Source of the DNA: Certhia americana
Lineage: Eukaryota; Chordata; Aves; Passeriformes; Certhiidae
Length of the DNA: 64,000 bases
Assembly (NCBI GenBank): GCA_018697195.1
Contig: CM031857.1
Span: forward strand, 67,817,776 to 67,881,775
Direction of reading: 5' to 3'
The notes under the pieces were generated by a model. It was not told the DNA's origin. It ran no database searches and saw nothing but the letters and a program-made list of their open reading frames with translations. The first letter of the stretch is position 1; every line of letters starts with the position of its first letter. The translations under genes and the position numbers were made by a program. Positions 47,633 through 59,734 of this stretch are shown piece after piece.

Positions 47633-50589
47633 CTCTTGTTTGGACCTGTTAAGTAATTTGTCTATTGGTGTGGCTCCTGATTTTTTATTGACAGTGTTAT
47701 GCTTTTGACTGGAAAGAATATTTCAGGTTTGTTCATACCCCCTTTGTTGGGTGAAAGATGTCTAGTACAGAATGAGCAGACCTTGGCAAGATCAGCTCCT
47801 CTTGTCTCCAATGCTCTCAGACAAAGCTGTTTTGATGGTGACACAACCCTTTATCTCACCTTGTCAGGAGAGCACAGACTTTGTTGTTGAGGAGCAGTTT
47901 TTGGTGAGGAGGAAACTAGTGGCAACATTATATTTTAGATTCGGGATGCTTCAAATCACCTCCAAAACCTGAAGTTAGGAACAGGAACATAGGAAGTTCT
48001 TAGTGGGGAGTTCATTTGTGCCATGCAGCAGCAACGTGACATTATCAGAACCTTTCTGTCACAGACACGAAGTGGCCCTGGGGACCTGCCCACCCCACAA
48101 TGGTTTGGAGAAAGCCAGCTTAGAGGAAAGGTAAGGCAAAACCCTTCTCCTGTCCTCTCCGTTTTGGCCTTTCTGAAGCAATAAGTGCATTTTCCCATTG
48201 TGTATATAAGACACTAAAGAGACACCTTCCAGCAGACTCCTAGTGCTAAGCCCTAAAACTGTGTGACTCAGTACAGGAATTTCTTCCTGATGCTGCAGAG
48301 CATTGATGATCAGTGAGAAGATTCATGAATGTTAAGACCATATGCTTGTCCACTTATCCTTGGGGCTCTCATCACATGGTTACCACCATCTGGAAGCTAG
48401 TCCTGTGGGATGTTGCACAGCTGGGCCTTGGGTAGTCTGGAGATGCTGAGACACAGACCTATGTCTTGGACTCTAGCACCTCTCTATAGGGTGTGGCCTG
48501 AGCACGTGGCATCATAGGCAGGTTCCATAGCTAATTCTCCATCCAAGACGTTGTGCATATTTTGGAAATACGGAAACTTCACTCAAATTCCAGCTTCTTT
48601 TTTTGGCTTCAGATGATGTCCTCTGATTTTGAAGTGGTGAAACCATGAGTGCTGATCTCCCCTTGGCTCCAGCTGCCACTTCTTTAAATGCTGTTTGGCA
48701 CCATTCTGTTCAGCAATGGACACAAACAAGGCAAGTGCCTCACAATCTAACAGGAATGTTTTGTAGCATATTGCCAAGGTTAAAGTATGTTGTTTTGGTC
48801 TATAGTATGAGAACCAGGAAGAGCACACAAGGCCATGAAGCCTTCAGGCTGAAGAAACTAGATCTGCCAGGATTTATTTTTATATAGGAACAAAACTCTG
48901 GCATTTACTGTTTTCCAGTTCATGCTTGCACTTTTTCTTTTCACAAGTAAACTCTTTAGGCTTCAGTCCTTTTTACATGACCCCACAAGGAATATTGGAT
49001 GGTAAACAACATGCATGTGGACAGGAAGATCAATAGACTAAGACTGGAATGTGAAACATGGGATATAATAACACAACAGTAAAGATATGTGGGAGACTTG
49101 TTCCCCATAGCTGCAAAGATAGGACAATATTTGGAATTAGGCAGTGGCCAGGACTCCTCTATATTCAGTGCTCATCCATAAGGAGGACAGAAAACACAAA
49201 TCCTGTCCCAAAATTCTCTGAGATAAGAACTGAGATAGGGGTATGAAAAGATATGAAAATAAGGTGGAGCTATGACACAATATTAGCCAGCATAACAAAT
49301 ATGCAAGCTATCGCCCTGATTATGTAAGACACTGCAGAAAATGTCCTAGTATTGGATTCACTCTGTGTACTACAGAGAATATCGTTTTTCAGGCAGTCAT
49401 GAAGTGGAAGAAGACAAGTGAGCATTTCAAGATACTATCAGTGCAGAAGCACTGGCCAGTAAATTTAAAATGTTAAGAACCTGTCTGCAGGAGCATGATC
49501 TGTTATGGCAGAAAAAGCATGCTTCAAGTGAAAAAGTAATAGTAGCAACACATGTCAGTGATAAATACAAGACAGAGAGAACATAGAAAGGCTGAGCTGT
49601 GAAGAATCAGGAAAATAAATGTTTGTGTTCATGCCATAAAAAAATTTATTTAAAGGGACTTGGAGAAGACAGGGGAAAAATTACCTAATTTCAAGTGATT
49701 AACTTCAACCTTTAATTAACATTAGTCCAGGAAACCATAGCTCCTTTTACAAGAGCCATTAATAGAGTGAACTTCTGTCAAAATCAAGAATGTAATACCA
49801 AAAAGTGTTAACTTATCTTCTTCAACCAACAAATAAATCAACCTACAAAAAAATTTTCCAACTACTGTTTTTTGGAATGACTCCCAAATATATTAATGGC
49901 ATGAGTTCTTTCAACTTGAGTCTTTTGGAAGGGCTCCCAATAAAGTTAATGACACAAAGTTCTTTCAACTACTGTCTCTTGGAGTGTGTCCCCATAACAT
50001 TATTGTCATTCCCTCAACTCATTCATCTTTGTAACATCACAGTAATTACACATTCATTTTCCTATATATTGAATTAGCTTTCTTTGTAATAAAGTAAAAT
50101 ATTAGGTAATTAAACAGCATTTTGATCCAAACTATATTCAGTATTAATATATGTAGTGCTTACAGCCAAATATTGAGAACTGAATTAGTAGAACAAAAAT
50201 TTCATTACATTGAAAAAAATTGGAATTTTCAGACACAGTATATGCCTTAATGAGCAACTCTATTACAGGAATTCAGGTATGCAGAATAGGATGCAAAGAC
50301 TTCTTTCATAATTTACCCAGCTGAGTTGTCAAGCTAATTCACATATCAAAATAGTCTGGCTTTTCTTGTGTGGTTGCATGGATAAGAGTCATAAAGGACA
50401 ATACACCTTTTAACCATTTTAAAGTGCCTATCTCTGAAATAACTAAGTTTTTATGGTGTAGACTTATTCTTTGATGTTGATGAAGTTGAATCTTTTGGAC
50501 TCATCCAGACTAAGACTGTGGACAATTGTAACTTGCCCCTTTATACTCCCTGTCTAAATTACACCTACTGAGAGCAGACTGCTTGGCTA
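47633..50589. other. Intergenic DNA, no gene recognised
   Basis: Mixed-composition unique sequence. The only structured element I see is the 54-bp tandem repeat at 49856-50017. Overlapping open frames on both strands at 47.7-48.2 kb have no recognisable content. Confidence 0.65.
49856..50017 (+). repeat. Three-unit tandem repeat, 54-bp period
   Basis: Units start at about 49856, 49910 and 49964. Each carries the order TTCAACT..., a CTTTTGGA-like block, a CTCCCAA-like block, then a TTAATG-like block and TTCTTTC. They are clearly diverged from one another. Because 54 is divisible by three, one frame stays open across all units and encodes an 18-residue repeat (FNLSLLEGLPIKLMTQSS in the middle unit). 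Confidence 0.75.
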
Positions 50590-51010
50590 TCTGGATCACA
50601 CTTAGGACTTCAATGAAACATCTCCAACTGACCCAGGCCAGGCTTTTCCTGAACATTTACTTGCTCTGATTGCTCTGCCCTGGTGTGGGGTCCTCCACAG
50701 GCCACTATCCCTTGATGGGCATGTCCACACTGGAACAGCCCTGTCCATGGTCTCCAGTCCTTTGGTAAGTAGTGCCTCCTTTGAGTGCATCTCCCTCTAC
50801 ACCCTTCAAAATGTCCCCCTCTCTGTCCCTCCTCCCGTATCTTCACTTGTTCCCTCTTGTGTCTCCTCACATGCACTTTGGGTATCTGGCCGCTCCTATC
50901 CTTTCATAAATAAGTCTGAGCAGAGGCACTGTATATTCCTCTGACCAAGGAGGAGGGCACACAGTCTGGCTTTCTTTTGACACAGCTTGGATTGGTTGTT
51001 GAGCTGGCTG
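50590..51010 (+). mobile_element. Possible avian endogenous-retrovirus LTR relic
   Basis: The stretch contains TGGTGTGGGGTCCTCCACAG, a CCTGTCCATGG block and a pyrimidine-rich run of TCCCTCC and CTCCTC blocks. These recall a widespread bird LTR family in which GTGGGGTCCTCCACGGG-type units repeat. I see no long terminal duplication, no retroviral coding sequence and no clear ends, so this would be at most a degraded solo LTR. The assignment rests on memory of the consensus and is uncertain. Confidence 0.3.
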
Positions 51011-51233
51011 GAACTGGTTGTGATGGTACTGGATAGTTCATGGACTTCTCCCAGCTGAGTCACTCCTGTAGAATTCTGTAGCATTACCCAGACCTTGCCA
51101 GTTATGCCCACTACACCTCCCCAGAATGGATTTTGGCCTAGTTCCACTCTTGCATACAACCCACACATATGCTCATATATACATACGCAGCCATGTTTTC
51201 TTGGCAAAGCAATTCCTGCTCACACAGATCTCT

Positions 51234-51788
51234 GACATACCCACAGGCACTGAGGTCACCCAAAACACCCTGCCTTGGTCCTGCTGGCCATGCTGTTTCT
51301 GATACAGGCCAGGATGCCATGGATGCCATGGATGCCATGGGCCTTCTTGGCCTCTTCGGCATACTGCCAGCTGATGATCAGTGACTGTCAACTGGCATAC
51401 CCAAATCCTTTTCTTCCAGACACCTTTCCAGCCACTCTGCCCTGATCCTGTTGCTCTGCAAGGGACTGTTGTGACCCAAGTGAAAGTCCTGGTACTTGGT
51501 CTTTTTGAACTCCATACAACTGGCCTTGGTCCCTCTGTCCAGCCTGTTCAGATTCCTCTGCAGAGCCTTCCTACTTTCAGCAGATGAACATTCCCACCCA
51601 GCTCAGTGTCATTTGTGAACTTACTGAAAGTGCACTCAATCCCCTCATTCAGATCATTGATAACCATATTAAGCAGGCCCCAGAACTGAACCCTGGAGAA
51701 CATCATTTGTGACCAAACACCAACTGGATTTAACACCATTCACCACAACCCTCTGACCTCATCCAGCCAGACAGAATATCCATCCAAA
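51234..51788 (-). mobile_element. CR1 LINE ORF2 fragment, antisense
   Basis: Minus-strand translation gives consecutive pieces of the CR1 reverse transcriptase. INDLNEGIECTFSKFTNDTE holds the catalytic motif C region, with the usual ADD mutated to TND. Downstream of it, FKKTKYQDFHLGHNSPLQ, EKDLGMPVDSH and GLYQKQHGQQDQG correspond to the conserved VLHLG, EKDLGVLVD and CIRNSVASRT blocks. Stops and frame changes show it is dead. Within it a 9-bp unit is repeated three times (51307-51340). The 3' UTR is absent, so the fragment is truncated at both ends. Confidence 0.95.
51307..51340. repeat. 9-bp tandem repeat inside CR1 fragment
   Basis: The unit ATGCCATGG is present three times in a row (51310 onward), expanding a single site of the CR1 sequence. 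It reads as WHP repeats on the minus strand, which are not part of the normal CR1 protein. Confidence 0.85.
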
Positions 51789-54700
51789 GAAGGATAAAGA
51801 TTCTCCTTTTTTTGTTCACCTATTTATAGAAACCTTTTTAATTGTCTTTTATGGCAATAACTACATTAAGTTCTAGTTAGGCTTTGGGCCTTAAAATTTT
51901 CTGCATGCATAAACTCACAACATCCTTGTCTAGACTTAGTTGTTTTTACAAGCTGTATGTAACTCAGCCATATGGACTTCCAAATAAGGTATTTTATTAG
52001 TAGGAAGGGTAAGATTGTTTAGAAACATGGAAAATACATGTAGGGCTTTTAACCTTGAGGTCATTGGTTTGAGCTTGGTCCAGACTGATAAGAAACCAAA
52101 AACATTAATTCTGTATGTTCTCATGCAACTCTTCCAAACAAGTATTTCCTAAAGTATAATAGGGAGGTCATTGCTGTTGTTTTTCCTTCTTTTTCCTACT
52201 TTGCCTTCTGAGTTCAAACTTGGACACTGCCTGATAGGATGATCTGCTTCAGCTTTTTTGAAGAAATGCAGCAGCAAATGTTGTCTGTAGAAAGTATTTC
52301 TCATTCTCACATCTGTATTGTGTATGGATAACACTTTATGATTACCCAGTTGACTTCACTGAAATACTTAAGCGGTCTTTCTGCTAGATATTGTCCACTG
52401 TGAACACCCTTTTGTCCAGACTGTATATTTTGTGTTTATTTCACATAAATTCAGGTATCTAGTTGAATCACATAGTTTAAGGGAGAGTTTCTCTTAACCC
52501 TATCACGTGGAAGAGAGAAAAGCACCAGGTGAGCATGCCTGAAGTTTTGTGTGTACCACCTTATCTGCAATGGCAACACATCTGTGCAATTTTGTTTAAT
52601 ATATTTTGAGAACTGGTGTAATTTGGGACTATGCTTAGGTGCAGAAAGTCACACTCAACATTGGATTAGAATGTTCTCACTGAGATTTGAGATGTATTCA
52701 CCTGGATTCAGGTAGAGTTTTAATTCAAAGACTTAAAAGAAAAATTAAGGATGTCTGCAACAGATAGCTGATGGCCCTTGCAAATCTCTAATTCTATTAT
52801 ACTTGCAGTGCAGGCTTCCCTAAGAACTGAAACCTCAAACCTCAAAAGTTTCCCAATCTAGACCTGTGGGAACCTGAACTCCTGGAGGCTGATTTACCAT
52901 GATCAGGATGGTTAACACACCTGGGGAGCAATAATTTCACTTGAAAACACACAAAGAATGTGATGGCACTGCATAAAGATTATTTCAGGTTGAAGATACC
53001 TATGGGATTTGGCTCCTCTGTTACTGTCACTACTTCCAGCTTCTTATGTTTTTGGTGGCTTCCTTTCCCTTCACTGTGAAATCCTAGGTTAAACACCAGT
53101 ATAGGGATGAACTGCAGCTTTCTTATTAGCTACATGCATACTGTTCAGGCTGTCAGATTTTCACAGAAGTATGTATAGTGAATGGCATTACAGAGGTAAC
53201 TGTCCTTATCTTTTCTACTATTTTTCTGGATCCCTCATTTTTGATACCTACTGCACTATGGATGTTGCTTTTAATTTACAGTGGGTCATATTTTTGAATA
53301 GATACTTAAGGATGTATTTCATGGTTACTGTCACAGTGATTGTTGTATATTCTCCTTATTTCTAAAATAAATACTGTACACAAGTCGCATTTTACAAAAA
53401 CTGTTCTTCCTGCTCTCACCAGTTAGACCTGTTAAACCTTCCACCAGAACTCACCATTGCTTTGATGAAGGTCTTGCTTAATTTTGAAACCGTTTTTCCC
53501 AGGTGATACCTGAAATACCAGTACTAAGGATGACCAGCTACTCAAACTACTTGTTAGCCCTAATCCAAATAAAATTTGAGGAATAGACTGTCAGCAGTAC
53601 CTAGGTTTTCAGCTCCATTTTTTTCATGGTCAGCAAGCAGCATAGTTACAATGCTGATATGAGCTGATGCTGATCTCTCTTAGACCAACTTGTATCTCTA
53701 CATTGCTCAGTCTCTCTGAAGCAGCTGAGTGTGTCTGCACTACTGTTTTTCTAAGACCGTGTGAAGGCATTAGCTTTCTACTCCATAAAATGCTCACAGT
53801 GTTCAGCTGGCCTCCTTTTATCATTTTAGGAGCTGAGTGGAGGGGAGACAGAAGAGGAAGAGAATGCCTCCCTTAATGTCCGAGCAGTCGAGTGAATGGG
53901 GCGTGTGTTACTTGCGACTACCACCAACAATAGGGTACTGTTTATGTTACCAGAGTCTGTGATATTTTCAGAGATCTGAAAATGACATTTTATTTTGGCA
54001 TAGCAGCAGAAATTTATCCTTTGAATTACTTGTACTTTCCCACATCACATTGCTGAGACAATGAGGGAATAATCAGCTTCTTGTGGGATTAGAGAATTCA
54101 GATAAACTTGCTTGTGATATTTCCAGCATTGGTAGTGTCTTGTATGCAGATCTGGGAATGATGGGGTGGGCTTGAACTGGACAGGGGAGAATGGCAGCAA
54201 AAGCCCTGTCTGTGCAGCAGCCTTAGATTATTTTATAACCCAGTTAGAGCACTGCTTTAGATGATTGTAATATGTGTCTGTACCTGCCATGGCTTGATCA
54301 CAGACAGAGAAGATTTTGAGCCATATTTTAACCCTGATCACAGAACTGAGCTATTACTGCATTCTGTAGCATTATCTCCATGTGCATAACCATTCAACTT
54401 TACATATATATAGGTGGCACTGTAAATTGTTTACCCTGATTGCTGATTATACTTGAGATTATCTCACATTTAGTGCTTCAAATGCTCTTTTTGTAATTGA
54501 GTCTTCTTCCCCTACAACCCCACACGGAAGTATGGTGTTGAGTACACAACAGGTATACCATTGCCAAATTGCGTTTTTCAGCTGGAAATAGCTGACAGCC
54601 CTCATTTTTCAGAACTATTAACTGTAGCTCTCAGTCACAAAATAATCTTCACATAAGAGCATAGGAATGGTTCACACAGGGAATCTGTCTAGAACAGTGC

Positions 54701-55024
54701 CTTGCCCTACCAGTATAAATGTCCACGTCTGGAGATGAAAGGAAGGAAAAATTGGGCAAAATTTTTCAGTTCCTAATAACCCTTCTACAGTGAAGGTATC
54801 AAATCTGTACACAATATTTATTCAAGGTGTGAATGAATGATGGATTTAAACAATGACATAAAGAATTTCCAGTTATGTTTGGTTATCCTTTCCTAATGTT
54901 TCCTAATATTCTACTTGGTTTGTGAACACTGAGTTGGTGCTTCCACAGTGCTATCTAGTCTAAGCTTCTCTGCAGAATCTTTCTGCAGAATGCATCAGCT
55001 CATGTGATACATCTTTTTACATTT
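51789..55024. other. Intergenic DNA with a small CpG-retaining segment
   Basis: Unique AT-rich sequence without a recognisable gene. A CpG-containing block near 53.83-54.1 kb stands out and is listed separately. No named transposon was seen. Confidence 0.65.
53828..54110. promoter_or_regulatory. Candidate conserved non-coding element (weak)
   Basis: Four CpG dinucleotides fall within 36 bp (53881-53916) in a region otherwise almost free of CpG. The block is followed by an AACAATAG (SOX-like) and a TGTTTATG (forkhead-like) site. There is no open frame of note. CpG retention can mean selection or lack of germline methylation; conservation was not testable here. Confidence 0.25.
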
Positions 55025-55245
55025 TATACCAGGTCTGTTTTTCCAAATGGTTTTCCTCATGACTTCACATTTATCTGCATTGAATTGCACCTGCCATTTT
55101 ACTGCTCAGTTGCTCAGGATGCTTCTCTTTGCTTACACTACCTCAACTGACTTAATATCATCCACAGGCTCCACCATGGCACTGTTGGGTCTCTTTGCTA
55201 GGCTGTTTACAAAGCATTTTGCACTGCACACACATGACCAAATCT
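55025..55245 (-). mobile_element. Ancient CR1-type LINE ORF2 fragment, antisense
   Basis: On the minus strand the block KWQVQFNADKCEV is encoded at about 55060-55100. It matches the strongly conserved KWQMQFNADKCKV region after the polymerase core of CR1-clade elements. Further into the element's 5' side, VEPVDDIKSVEV appears where motif C (ADDTKL) is expected; the spacer is shortened and stops are present. High divergence fits an old amniote CR1 lineage rather than the younger avian copies elsewhere in the window. Confidence 0.8.
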
Positions 55246-55879
55246 GTGCTGGCTCTGAGACTGCTACATTCCTTGAATTGAGGAGGTTGCTCAAACCCAT
55301 CCAATAGCTGGAAGAATTTTACTTGTAGGGAGAGAGTGTCCTCTAATTACTTGTTCCCTGTGAAATAAGCCAGTAGACCTGCAATGCACTGTTCTCAATA
55401 TGGAAGATTTAGAGGCTCTAAGAAAAAGATAGGTTAGATATATTTTCCAGGATAAGATGCACATAAGTAATCATGTGTTTAAGCTTCAGCATTCAGATAC
55501 TCTTAAAATATCTTAAGCTGAGACCTCTGGACTGTCAAGAGGTTTTTTAGCAGAGTTTTTAGTATATCAGTATGATGTGTAGCACTGACTTGACAGCTGT
55601 TGCAAACTCCCTTAACATATGTGTGTGTCTTTGCTTTTCGTCACCCCTTTATGAAATTCTGAACCAACAGAAAATTCAGAGAAACCTAAGTGACTCATTG
55701 GACCACGATGGAAAAATCTACAACTTCCTGGCCTGAGCAGCAGTGCTGGAGAGTTGTGTATGATTCATACTGGACGTGGTCCCAAATTCATCAAAAATAT
55801 TACTAGAATTGTGAAAGTGGCAAGTCATTGTGGGGGCCTGGACCCTGCCAAAGGCTGAACTGAGGAAGCTGTAGCTCAG
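55246..55879. other. Intergenic DNA, nothing identified
   Basis: The left part may be a further degraded continuation of the old CR1 copy, but the match is not clear enough to extend it. No open frame or structured repeat of note. Confidence 0.55.
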
Positions 55880-56640
55880 CTAGTGTTGAGTCAGCCCGAC
55901 TTCGCTGTGATCGGTAGAGCATTCCCATTTTACATCAGCTGACAGCCCCATCACAGCTATCAGTTTGCAGACCCAAATGCGATGAGATTGGAAGCAATCA
56001 CCGTAAATTACTGCTTTGTGCAGAACAATTGGGAAGCTCAGCAACGGATGTGCATAGGTAGCATGGAAAGAATTAGGCAGCAGAGACAAAAAAATAAAAC
56101 CGATGGCAGAACAATAATCATATCAAATTATCAAGATAATATATTTTACTGGGGTTTACGTTCCTTTGTTGAACAGCAGTTTGTTTTACAAAAATGTTGT
56201 CTGGCATGCTGGAATATTCGCCATCTCGTTAGCTGATTTGATTCTTTGCAGGGAGAGATTATTCTGTCTGCCTTGTTTGGATTCAGTTTCTATTCAGTAT
56301 GGAAACAGCCTCCCTGGATCTGGGTTAATCCATCTTCTGGTGGACATCGTGAAATCTGAATGAACCCAAAAAAGAACAAATTGCAGCGGGCATGTAACAA
56401 GCCCCTCTTCTTTCTGTTAAACCTCTGTTAATAACGTGTGAAGGAGTGACAACAAAGAGCTTCTGTCCTCTTTATAAAAGACCCTTAAGGGCAAAGACAT
56501 GCTGTAAGAAACTATTCTTTTGCTAATGTCGCTGAATTACTGAGAATGCTCAGTGTTAAAAACCCGCGAAAAGGATCTTGTACGTGGAAAGGAAGTATTT
56601 CCTTGGATGACTTTCTAATGACTGTCAAACATTTGCAGCC
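55880..56640. promoter_or_regulatory. Candidate conserved enhancer-like element with several SOX-type sites
   Basis: This 760-bp block keeps about a dozen CpGs in an otherwise CpG-poor landscape and contains no repeat. SOX/LEF-type sites include CTTTGTG (56014-56020), AACAATT (56024-56030), AACAATA (56110-56116), CTTTGTT (56164-56170) and AACAAAG (56451-56457). AT-rich homeodomain-like cores (TAAATTA, ATCATATCAAATTATC) lie between them. The two open frames here have no domain. If the neighbour on the right is EDNRB, as in other amniotes, a neural-crest enhancer is one idea, but both the conservation and the target are inference. Confidence 0.3.
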
Positions 56641-59600
56641 ATCACACAAAAGGAAGCATTGTGAAGACAAGGCATAAGCAACCTACTGCGACTACTGTGG
56701 TTACATCTGCCAGTAGCTGTGAGCTGTAAGCACTCAAGTAGTCCCTCAAATTAAAAATCGACTCCTGATGCTCAATTTTCTTTACTTACTTCACTCTCCT
56801 TTCTTGTTTCTTTTTTTTTTTTTTTTCTCAATGATAATTATTTTCCCCTTCATTGATAATGATTTTATTAGAAAAATCTTAGAAACTTTCAACCACATAC
56901 AAGTCTCTCTGAGTTTTATAAAAGACTTTTTCATATCAAGTTGTTCACTCGTTCAAAATCTCACATTTCTATGTCACCATAACTCTCTCTTCAGCTGAAA
57001 ACATATCCATTAATTTATGTCCTATATGTAAAAATTACATGTGACTTGAAGAACACTCTTGCTCTTAGCTATACATCCTTTCTGTGACTCAAAGGTTGAT
57101 AATTTTTCCTGTGTTTTAACACATATTACAGTGACTAGTTTATAATTTAGTCCTAACTACATATTTTTTTTTTTTTACTTTTAGAAAATTTAGCAAAAAA
57201 AAAAAATTACCTTCCTCTATTCAATTTTAACTAGTATTTTGTGATTTGTTTTTATCCCCTCAAATACAAGTCAGGAAAAGAACAAAAGAATTCATGGTTC
57301 GATAATTGCATCATGTATAACAAAGGAACCTCATCACAATGTCCACAACTGAATTCTCATAATAGCTGGTTTTTATAGCAGTCATATTTTGTCAGTAACA
57401 CGGAGAATTAACAGCTAAATTGTAAGGAGGAAAGATCATTCCTGCAGCTCATGTTGCATCCTAGACTCTGACAGGTGTTACACACTGTTTTCAGCACTGT
57501 AATAGCACCAACAGACAGATTTTTTTGGTGGAAATTCTGTAGCAATTAAATACTTAGAAATGAGGCAATATTTCTTATACTGGTATAAGTACTGAAAGCT
57601 ATATGTACATTAGGTTTTATTTTTGTTTGGTTGCTTTTTTGCCCTTAGTATAATTTTATTGCTAAAGCTCTGTGGGGAAAATTTTAGGTATGGATATGGT
57701 CTATGATGGGAAGTTTTTCTGTTGGTATGATGTCTCAGCTGAGCTGGGGGAAAACATCACACATCCTAAACTCATTTATCTGTCCACACAATATGCAGCT
57801 CTAATCTTGGCTTAGTGAGCATCATTAAAGTAGGAGTGGTGGATGAACTGGTGGAAAAACACCTTCAATATTTTGTTCTGTTGAAATAGCTCTGCTAGCA
57901 GAGCAAATTCACAGTCTCTTCAGTGGAGAAAACAGGTTTATAGTTCAGCTATTTATGAAGCATTCACTGCGGGAAAAGTGAATGTAGACCATATTACTGT
58001 TCAAGGACATATGCCTCGAAAAGCAACATGTCTAAAAGCACTATAGAGTTTCAGTGAACAAGTTATCTATGCACTCCTCACACACTCCTGTGATTTAAAG
58101 GGAAAATGCAAGGCTTGCATGTATGGGCTCCAAATTATTAGAAAGGATTTGCATCAAATACTACAGAAATTATGAAATTCTAGCAGAGCTGGAATAATAT
58201 ATTTAGTAGTAAGGATAATTAATCATAGCAATAACCTAACAAGACACGTGGTGATATCTCTGTAATTCAAAATATGTGTATAAAAACAGTTGCTTTTACC
58301 TAAAATATGTATTTATTTGAGTTTGAAGAAAAAATTAGTTTTCACAACCAGCTTATTATGCTCCTTGCATCTAGCCTTAGAAATGTAACTGAACACCATC
58401 ACAGTAGAGGTGGTTTACCTACTTTCCATGTTTAAAGGATTTAAAAAAATATACCCTGTAAGGGGTGAGATATATCTGCCTTAATTATAGAAGCTAAACA
58501 TGAGATATTTGAGTTATTCATTCAACCAGTATGATCATTGGCAGGACATAAGCATCAGAAGAAAGCTGTTCATCTCAGCTGAAAACATACATGTATGATA
58601 GAGCAGATGAATTGGCCTCTGGAGGTGACACTTTTGCACTGTAAAGGGAACCTGAAGGAGCAAATTCCAATATTTAAGCAAGTTTATTAATGCAGATGAA
58701 TCCCTTCAGAAGTGTAGATTTAGCAGAGTGAAAGGCTCCAAGATTTTACAGTTTAAATATTTTCTTTAACTCTTCTTAAAGTATACAAGATACTCTGCTC
58801 TCAATAGGAAAGAGACACAAAGGTATATTTTTCACAGTAATTTCAGCTGATTGCTATCATTCACCTCCAATTGCAGCAATATCTACATCACCGACACACA
58901 TTCATAATTTTCTGTCTGTGAATGACACAAAGGACGAGACACTGAGGATTAAAGGCTTGATTTAAATCCCATTAAAATGGGAGAGACTTGCATTGACTTT
59001 AATGGGATTTAGATTGAGTGCAGAGGAGGCTGAATGCTGAACTGCTGTCCAGTTTGAAGTACAGAGGGTATTAAAGGGCAAACTAATAATGCTTCTGTTA
59101 AATGTTAAGTACCTGCTCTTCAGAGAGACTTGCCAAACTGGTCATTCAGTCTCTTTCAGGAAGACTCAAGTGACTCAGCAAGCAGTAAACAAAATTATTA
59201 ATGTAATTGCTACTTGTCTTCATGTCTTCCAATCTTTGTTACATTCCAATAAAGTAGGATAGTGTTTAAAGACATGATGTGTTTGCTAGATACAACTAAC
59301 AATTTATTTTATGTGATAGTTTTTGCCATCTGATATGTCAAGGAATCTCTGTCTTCTATTGATGCATTATTTGATCCATTTGCAGGCCAATGAGAACATG
59401 TGGGGTTCTATTAAGCCTACCAGTTGAGGTACCTGTGAGAGTCCTGTGAACTGTAAGCCCTTCTATATCTGGAAAGTCCTTAGCTACCTGCACAAAACAA
59501 AGATAAAGCCCTCTCAAGTTGATAGGTGCTTGTGCTCCACTGAACATATGGAAAACACTTGGTTGACTTCACTGTGTGAACAGAGACTGGACATGGAACT

Positions 59601-59730
59601 CATGAAATAGGAAATGGGAGCTTTGTTTTCTGAGTTCTTTTTACAAAGAGCTTTGAATCCTTAGTTGCTTTTTTATATGATCACTGTCAAAATACAGATG
59701 CAGGGATGGTCTTCATTTGCTGCTAAAGCT
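56641..59730. other. Intergenic DNA, no gene recognised
   Basis: AT-rich sequence with T16 at 56811-56826 and T13 at 57164-57176. A palindromic old-repeat-like motif sits at 58964-59010. No coding region or named transposon was identified. Confidence 0.65.
58964..59010. repeat. Inverted repeat, 13-bp perfect arms, 21-bp loop
   Basis: AAATCCCATTAAA (58964-58976) is the exact reverse complement of TTTAATGGGATTT (58998-59010). The core CATTGACTTTAATGGGA recalls a palindromic CATTGACTTCAATGGGA motif found many times in reptile and bird genomes as part of an old interspersed repeat; that family link is from memory. Confidence 0.7.
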
Positions 59731-59734
59731 GAAT

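Noticed and set aside
51138..51391. Overlapping frames with WHP or MDA repeats as a repeat protein
   Set aside because: They come from a 9-bp expansion inside a dead CR1 fragment.
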